Below are positions 58,901-64,000 of a stretch of 64,000 nucleotides of DNA, piece by piece. The position numbers and the translations under genes were made by a program. Position 1 is the stretch's first letter. Each line of letters begins with the position of its first letter. Below the pieces are notes generated by a model. That model was not told where the DNA came from. It worked only from the letters and a program-made list of their open reading frames with translations, and did no database searches. The stretch covers positions 1 through 64,000 of the forward strand of contig VWYX01001295.1 in the NCBI GenBank assembly GCA_013396525.1, in the 5' to 3' direction. The DNA comes from Chaetorhynchus papuensis. Its lineage: Eukaryota; Chordata; Aves; Passeriformes; Rhipiduridae.

Positions 58901-60469
58901 CAGCTTAGGCTCCAGAGCCTTGCTAGTCCCAATGAGAAGAATTTAAATATAAAAGACCTTGCAGATGAGTTAGAATTAAGTAATTAAATAAATGGAATTA
59001 AATAGCTATGTGCATGGGAGAACATTTGTACTTCTCTTTTCCTTTCTACCTGGATAATACCAGTTCCTGGTGTTCTCATCTGAATTGATACACTTTTATG
59101 TGAAGAACAGGCTCTTCTGAGGGCAGTTTTTATGTGTGTATGGTAGGACTGTTTGTAATTCAATTTCCTCTTTTTTAATGTGTTTTGAAATAATTGTAAT
59201 GCCTGATTTCTTTTGTAGGGTAGCTGTATTTATAGCTGGTAACACTGAGGTGGATTCTTTCTTTATGAAAAGTGGTATGGAAACCACTTTTGAAGCAGAA
59301 ACAGCTTTAGACTTCATCTCCACAGTGCAGTTTTCACAGTACCCATTTTTGGTCTGTATGCAGATGGACAGAGTGGAGTCTCCATTCAGGTAAGAACTAA
59401 TAGTACAGACTTTTCTGAGGTGTCCTTCCAGCCTGCTGCTGGAACTTTTGGTTCTTCCAGCCACAAGAGTTTAACCACTGAGGCTGAATTCCAGCCCAAC
59501 ACAATCAGGTGCAGCGCAGGCTGTTACAGACACTGACCTCTGTGCTAACCCATTCTTCCCTGTCCCTCATGCCTAAGATTCAGAAAGGACCTTTTGAAGA
59601 TCACAACTGATCAGGTCTTGAGTGTGCACTTTAGTCCAATTTTTAAATTTGGCTTTGCAAGTGAACTAACTCAAGTGGCAGGACAGTAGTCCCCTCATGT
59701 ACTATCAGTTCTCATGGTGACCTCAGGCCTTGCCAGAAGTAGATCTCTGTTATACTGCTGAGAGAGGAAGTGCAAAGCCATAAGTGAGCTGAAGTGGAAA
59801 GTTTTCTTCATCATCTGGTATTTACTGGTGTCAGCAAAAGTACCAGGTCTGTTAAGCTCTTGCAGCCATTGTGTTCTGTCATATTGTATTAAGGCACCAG
59901 TTTTCCTGAAAACTAAACAATTGTGCAATAAGGATAAAAATACATGCTTTTCAATAGCCAAAGAATAGTAACTGAATTGGGTTTACTGGGTTTACTCCTC
60001 TCTCCTAGTCCCTATTTGCTAAGACCTAAGGAAAGATAACATTTGCAGAGCCTGTGTAAGGTTTCCATTCAGGTTTTTCACATCCGAAAGATGGTAAAAA
60101 ACCTGAGAGGAATCGAAGAACTTGAGGATCTTCAGGAAATTGTAAGAAAATAGTCTCTGCTATCCTGCAGCCACTAAAACATCTGCTGCGTATATGTGCT
60201 CACTGTGGAAGTGCCATCTCTCCTGTGTGCAAGGTGTTTGTAGCAGGGTGCGAGCTCTGCATGAACCTGCTGATGCCAGAGCCCGGTGCTGTCTTTGCAG
60301 GGCTCACATGACCAAGTACGAGAGCCTGCCCTCTGGCCGGCGCTACACTGCCAGGAGAGGGAAGGCAGCCACGCTGGCCGGGAATGAATACCCTCTCCAC
60401 CAGGAAAACTCCAACATGTGCAAGAAGGTGTTCGGCGCAAAGTCTGACTCCGCCGGCAGCTGGTTTTGA
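34859..60469 (+). CDS. MTTP: MTTP, microsomal triglyceride transfer protein large subunit, 18 coding exons, 893 residues
   Basis: An endoplasmic reticulum lumen protein that pairs with protein disulfide isomerase and loads triglyceride and other lipids onto apolipoprotein B. Exons: 34859-34919, 39235-39422, 40004-40147, 42172-42279, 43026-43142, 44176-44315, 45197-45347, 48716-48873, 49741-49909, 50495-50602, 51555-51767, 52771-52982, 53607-53704, 53806-53927, 54691-54918, 58742-58866, 59219-59389, 60301-60469. Together 2682 nt, all GT/AG, no stop. Human is 894 residues. Order: signal peptide (1-18 or so), lipovitellin-like N-terminal barrel (to about 295), helical domain (about 296-602), C-terminal lipid-binding sheets. 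The cysteine pair in exon 5 and the CDRGGC pair in exon 10 match known disulfides. Start has A at -3. The upstream liver/gut type sites and the head-to-head TRMT10A fit the known locus. Confidence 0.97.
34920..39234. other. MTTP intron 1, no other feature seen
   Basis: The longest intron of the gene (4.3 kb). No repeat family or RNA gene was recognised; open frames are short and lack domains. Confidence 0.5.
39235..39422 (+). CDS. MTTP: MTTP exon 2 (residues 21-83)
   Basis: Begins GHTTGPSLNNDKLYKFAYSA after the acceptor AAACAG and ends DDDQLIKIT at the donor GTAATT. It forms the start of the N-terminal barrel. Confidence 0.96.
40004..40147 (+). CDS. MTTP: MTTP exon 3 (residues 84-131)
   Basis: 48 codons from MKDVQVENVNERPAAKNIF to RPIVLELVRGK. 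The acceptor is TTGCTAG and the donor GTAAGA. Confidence 0.95.
42172..42279 (+). CDS. MTTP: MTTP exon 4 (residues 132-167)
   Basis: 36 codons, VKTFYSYQNEPGFTQ then NIKRGLASLFQVQL. The acceptor is CCTACAG and the donor GTATGG. Confidence 0.95.
43026..43142 (+). CDS. MTTP: MTTP exon 5 (residues 168-206)
   Basis: 39 codons starting VDVSGKCNTTYHV. The two cysteines correspond to a barrel disulfide in human MTTP. The donor is GTATGA. Confidence 0.94.
44176..44315 (+). CDS. MTTP: MTTP exon 6 (residues 207-252)
   Basis: Encodes ILDVGTKATSATVYVLEDSF to RRKTGAKIVS, phase 2 at the donor GTAAGT. Confidence 0.94.
45197..45347 (+). CDS. MTTP: MTTP exon 7 (residues 253-303)
   Basis: Encodes QRLELKSVQAGLGLIAAKQ to CKKCPS. 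It marks the turn from barrel to helical domain. The acceptor is TGTACAG and the donor GTAAGT. Confidence 0.94.
45348..48715. other. MTTP intron 7, no other feature seen
   Basis: 3.4 kb with no recognised repeat family or RNA gene. Confidence 0.5.
48716..48873 (+). CDS. MTTP: MTTP exon 8 (residues 304-355)
   Basis: Encodes LSEHWQSIREHMHPDKLSKA to KSEKKEF in the helical domain. The acceptor is TTTGCAG and the donor GTAAGT, phase 2. Confidence 0.94.
49741..49909 (+). CDS. MTTP: MTTP exon 9 (residues 356-412)
   Basis: Encodes PQVVDAVTSAQTPESLEAV to RFLYACGFASHPSEALLKS, almost identical to mammals. The donor is GTAAGT. Confidence 0.95.
50495..50602 (+). CDS. MTTP: MTTP exon 10 (residues 413-448)
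   Basis: 36 codons, EKFKGDVASEEIRETL to LCDRGGCKLP, with the close cysteine pair known in the helical domain. The donor is GTGAGT. Confidence 0.94.
51555..51767 (+). CDS. MTTP: MTTP exon 11 (residues 449-519)
   Basis: 71 codons from AVVEAKRLILNRLEKASKD to ALQRYDPSFLTKE, including MYLLALKNALLPEAIP. The donor is GTAAGA. Confidence 0.96.
51868..51945 (+). mobile_element. Old CR1 LINE fragment
   Basis: AGTGTCAGTAAGTGCTGATGGCACCAACCTGTGTGGTGC resembles the CR1 ORF2 stretch around the RT catalytic motif seen near 626-670 of this window. It is heavily decayed and lies in MTTP intron 11. Confidence 0.5.
52771..52982 (+). CDS. MTTP: MTTP exon 12 (residues 520-589)
   Basis: Encodes VKETMNRIYHQTRRVHEKT to QDILHFEMPS at the end of the helical domain. 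The donor is GTACAT, phase 2. Confidence 0.96.
53607..53704 (+). CDS. MTTP: MTTP exon 13 (residues 590-622)
   Basis: Encodes KTVRQVLKDMRTHNYDRFS to SSAYTGYIT. The acceptor is CCACAG and the donor GTATGT, phase 1. It is short and placed by phase and similarity. Confidence 0.94.
53806..53927 (+). CDS. MTTP: MTTP exon 14 (residues 623-663)
   Basis: Encodes GPDVSSTYSLDILYSGSGIL then a poorly conserved segment up to HAIQ. The acceptor is ATTAAG and the donor GTAACT. Confidence 0.93.
54691..54918 (+). CDS. MTTP: MTTP exon 15 (residues 664-739)
   Basis: Encodes VVIEAQGLESIIAATPDEGE to VVKGLVLLTDYLQ, the start of the conserved lipid-binding sheet region. The donor is GTACTA. Confidence 0.96.
54919..58741. 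other. MTTP intron 15, no other feature seen
   Basis: The second longest MTTP intron (3.8 kb). No repeat family, RNA gene or extra exon was recognised; frames in it are short. Confidence 0.5.
58742..58866 (+). CDS. MTTP: MTTP exon 16 (residues 740-780)
   Basis: Encodes EIQLQSGPTASAEFLGGLA then IDISGGMEFSLWYRESKT. The acceptor is CTTCAG and the donor GTGAGA, phase 2. Confidence 0.95.
59219..59389 (+). CDS. MTTP: MTTP exon 17 (residues 781-837)
   Basis: Encodes VAVFIAGNTEVDSFFMKSG to STVQFSQYPFLVCMQMD. The donor is GTAAGA, phase 2. Confidence 0.96.
60301..60469 (+). CDS. MTTP: MTTP exon 18 (residues 838-893 and stop)
   Basis: Encodes AHMTKYESLPSGRRYTAR to EYPLHQENSNMCKKVF and ends GSWF then TGA, as the family does. 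The acceptor is TTTGCAG. Confidence 0.96.
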
Positions 60470-60680
60470 AAGCAGGACCCGCCCTCCTGCTTTCCGGAAT
60501 CCCTCAGTGACTTAGGCCTGCACGTACCTTACCAATGTGGAGCTTGACTTTGCACTGCTGCAGTTAATGGGAAATTTGCCATTGATTTCAACGGGCCAGG
60601 ATCAAACTCTCAGTGCGTGCACAGTGTTTACATATTAACCTATATTTAAAACTTTTGTAAAAAAAAAAAACCCTAAGGCA

Positions 60681-60686
60681 AATAAA
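60681..60686 (+). terminator. MTTP polyadenylation signal AATAAA
   Basis: First canonical hexamer, 212 bases after the stop, just after a genomic run of 13 A. Further AATAAA hexamers follow, for example at 61353-61358, so longer 3' UTRs are possible. Confidence 0.6.
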
Positions 60687-60719
60687 GACAAATTTGGTAG
60701 CACTCCCTTAAGGGTGGTG

Positions 60720-63700
60720 CTCGTTCTTCATTTTTACTTTTTTGTGCCAAAAGCAGAAGTAATCCTTCATTTTTCTTTCTTGGGGAATACAGAAGTCTGT
60801 GTTTTTGACATGCAGGAAGAACAATTATGATGTATAAAGAATGATTATTTATAAATATATTTTAAAGTATTTAGGTGTTTTAGGCCTATGACCAATCCCC
60901 ATTCAAATATTAATGTACAATTAACATCCAGATAGGACCATGAATTCCTGCTTACTGAGTACAGTATTGCCTGTTTACAAAAAAGCAGGTTTTATTTCAC
61001 ACAATTTTAAAGGATTTTGCGGGTTTTTTTAAGCAGTCAGAACTCAATTATTATTATTTATCTTTTGGAGGTTTTTTTTATTAACTGCTGTAGTTAAATA
61101 CAATTGGTTAACGGTGTGCGGTAATGTTTCCAGAAGGACTTAGAGTTGCCTTAATTCTGTTCTCACTGAAATCAATGGTATAATTTCTGTAGCTACCAGA
61201 AGCAGGAGCAGAGTTAAGCCAACACTGGTTGCTTGTCAAGGTTGCCTCCTAAAAATTTGTGTCCCTGTGTGTAATCAAGGCAGGTGCGTTTCAAAAAATG
61301 AGCACCCACTAAGGCCATTCTGATCTACGATGAAGGAAAGGGTCTTGAAAGAAATAAAATTTGGATGCAGTCTAGCAAAGCCTGTGCAGAGACAGAACAT
61401 TTCTTCTATGTAAGTTGGGCTTGTATTTCAATGCAAAAAACCAATCACTACTCAGACAAGTCCTCTAATTAAAATTACTTATACACTTCAAGCAGCGTCT
61501 TCATAGCATCTGTGAAAAAAAAAAAAGTTTTACATTTAAGTCAGCATTGCAGATTAAAAAAGAATATACCCCATCCCAATGCAGCTGATCTCTGATCCAT
61601 CTGATTTAATTTTTATAGTACAAGGTGGGCAAGTGCTGGTCACAAAAAAAGTAAAATAAAAAGCCAAGAATAATTGTTTTTTCAAAAAAAACCCCAAATC
61701 CAAAAGCAGGCAGGAAAAACTCATGGATTGTCATAAAAAAATTATTACAATATTAAGAAAAGAATCCAAATTGTGTTGTAAGAAAACAAGAGTGCAGAAA
61801 TCTGCAAAAATCAAACTGTCAGTGGGATGAAATAGTCTGCTTGTTGTCTTTCCTGAAAATGCTGGCACATTTGTAGTCAAAGCATAAATAAAACAGGTAA
61901 AAATACACTGTGAAGAAATAGTTTCCAGTCTTATTGTCTGTTACTTTTTGGGTAGAGAAAGCCTGTCACTGGGGAAGGAATGGTGTTGATCGGGGTAAGA
62001 GGAACCATTTTACCTTCACAATATGAAGCAATAACTTCAGTTGGAAACTCACTTGTCCTGAGCTTCCTCTCTAATCAGGAGACCTCCAGCTGGATGCACC
62101 ATGGGCTGAAGGTGCCTGCCCAAACCCTCTGCCCAGAGGAGAGATAAGACCCAGGAACCCCTCTTCAGCATCAATACTGACCTCAGCATCCACTCTCAAA
62201 GTCTGCACCCTCTGTGTTGTAGACACTCTTTGACACCTCCACTACTGTTGTGGGAACAAATTGAAGACAAGCTTTCACATTTGTTATTCCTACTTGCTCT
62301 TTGTGTCACATAAAAATAAAAGCAGAGCTAAGTACTCATCTAGCAAGAGGCAGTCTCCTCCTGCACACCCTCAATATAGAAAGTGGACAATGAAATAGCT
62401 GCCATCACTATTTTACCTGGAAGGAGTTGAGATATCAACAGAGGACACCTCAGCCCCACTCTGCCAGGCTTGCCTATCAATTTACAACCCAAAATCAGGA
62501 AGAAAAGGGTTCTAGATACTGCAATTTATATCTGTAAGATCTTTGTCTGAGATCAGCAGTCCCACTGCAGGGCTTACCCCTTCTCAATTTTATCAAATTG
62601 AAGAACCAGCCTGTAAAGGGAAATTGTGGACCTCCCACAGCTTTGACACTTAAACAGAGCCTCTGAGACCCTCACTGCTCCTTCAGAAGTGATACATGTC
62701 TTTGTGGACACCCCCTGGCATGGCAGCAGATGCTTCTCAAGCTATCTGACCCCAACAGCTGGACATAATGGGCATTCCAGGAGAGGTTTAGTCCAACAGC
62801 TGGGTAGTGGAAGGCCATGGCTTCCTTGCTTGGGCTCCATAGCTACGGAAACAACAAAAGTAACAAACTTCTAAAAATAAGGTGAAATTAATACATTGCT
62901 CGAGCCTGCATTTGAAGGGAAAACACACGTAGGGTTACAAACAAAGCAAATAGAAGTCTAAGTGTTTATCAGTAGGGGTTAATCTCAAAGATGTAACATA
63001 CATAGTTAATAATGGTATTGCATGTATTTTTAAGTAATCAGCAATGGTAGCAATTAATAATTCATACTTGAAGTTTAAAAAAGCAAATAAATGCTTGGTC
63101 CTTTCTAATTGGAAGCCACAGAAGAAACATTGCAATGATAATCCAGTTAAATCCGAAAAGCAACCCACTTGCAAAAGTGACTTGGAAACTTTCCCCTTCA
63201 GGTTTCCAGGAGTGCTGGTTTTTAAAGAGTATTTTTCATATACTCTTAAAAAAATATTCATATATATAGGGATATAGTTTGGCAAGCAGATTATGTGTTC
63301 TCAATAGTGACAAGCCCGGGGACAGCAATTCCAATATAGGTGCTTGGTTTTTTTTTAATAATAATTTTTTTTTGGTGTTATATGTTTGGATAGCTTGTTT
63401 AGATCTGACATCAGGGAATTACCTGCTTCTCCTTTTACTTTTTTCCTACTCCTTTTGACAATAGAGTTGCACTTTTACCTTCTTGGTCTTGTAATTCCTA
63501 CCAGTGATATTTTAAAGACTATGTAGAAACTTATAAGATTTTCTCCAACAGTCCTTGAAAATCCCAGACATATTCCACCTTTCAGTTTATTTAAGGTATT
63601 GTAAGAAATCCTCATACTTTAATCTCAGTGGATTCATGTGGTGTGGGGCACTTTGTGGCTGGACAAACACTGGTTGCAAGATTGGGCCTCTTAGGGTAAG

Positions 63701-64000
63701 GTAAAAGTTAATGTCTCTCAGTTTTTTTACTTTTGACCTCTCTTTTGTAGAGGTTTCAGCTTAAATTTTCCATCTATTGTGAGAAACCAGCAGTGCTGTG
63801 AAGATCTTGTTACAGAGCTCCACTGAAATCAGGCTCTGGGAGCTCTCCTTCAAGAAAAGCAGAGTTCCCAAATTTTCTGGTTCACAACCCCAGATGCCTT
63901 TGCAATTTCAGAGTTCTCTAATTTGAACAAAGTGATCCAAGGCCTTTCTCTCTACTCTACACAAGGTACAAATTCCAACGAATCTGGGAAGAGAGGGAGA
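60720..64000. other. MTTP downstream DNA, unassigned
   Basis: AT-rich, with short T and A runs. No gene or repeat family was recognised up to the window edge. Confidence 0.5.

Overview
The window is eukaryotic, and specifically bird, genomic DNA. The evidence is multi-exon genes with GT/AG introns, a CpG island promoter, several CR1-type LINE fragments, and LTRs whose sequence looks like known bird endogenous retrovirus LTRs. There are two assembly gaps, at 10156-10278 and 30904-31009. No bacterial or phage-type system, CRISPR array, rRNA or tRNA gene was seen.

Three complete protein-coding genes can be rebuilt exon by exon with uninterrupted frames. (1) A class I alcohol dehydrogenase (ADH1 type) lies on the minus strand in 9 coding exons between 14615 and 2657, giving 375 residues. 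(2) TRMT10A, a tRNA guanine-9 methyltransferase, lies on the minus strand in 7 coding exons between 29653 and 23955, giving 317 residues; its non-coding first exon is not placed and probably lies in or near the CpG island at 30640-30903, which runs into an assembly gap. (3) MTTP, the microsomal triglyceride transfer protein large subunit, lies on the plus strand in 18 coding exons from 34859 to 60469, giving 893 residues. The order ADH - TRMT10A - MTTP, with TRMT10A and MTTP head to head, is the arrangement known for this region in vertebrates.

Layout: 1-1480 is a CR1 LINE fragment with a dead reverse transcriptase. 1481-2656 is flank and 3' region of ADH. 2657-14615 is ADH, whose first intron holds a well-preserved solo LTR (12358-13013) with intact termini and a 5-bp target duplication. 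14616-23954 is intergenic DNA rich in decayed CR1 and retroviral pieces, including an antisense remnant of a retroviral envelope tail plus LTR near 19.1-19.7 kb. 23955-29736 is TRMT10A. 29737-34858 is the divergent promoter interval. 34859-60469 is MTTP. 60470-64000 is the MTTP 3' UTR and downstream DNA with no recognised gene.

The genes are neighbours but do not form a pathway. ADH oxidises alcohols and retinol in the cytosol. TRMT10A methylates tRNA. MTTP loads lipid onto apolipoprotein B in the endoplasmic reticulum of liver and gut. The MTTP upstream region contains HNF1-, HNF4- and forkhead-like sites in the order expected for a liver and intestine promoter. I found no convincing undescribed system. 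The observations most worth checking are the retroviral remnants, a duplicated in-frame peptide in the envelope remnant, a long polypurine tract in an ADH intron, and an open frame upstream of the usual TRMT10A start.
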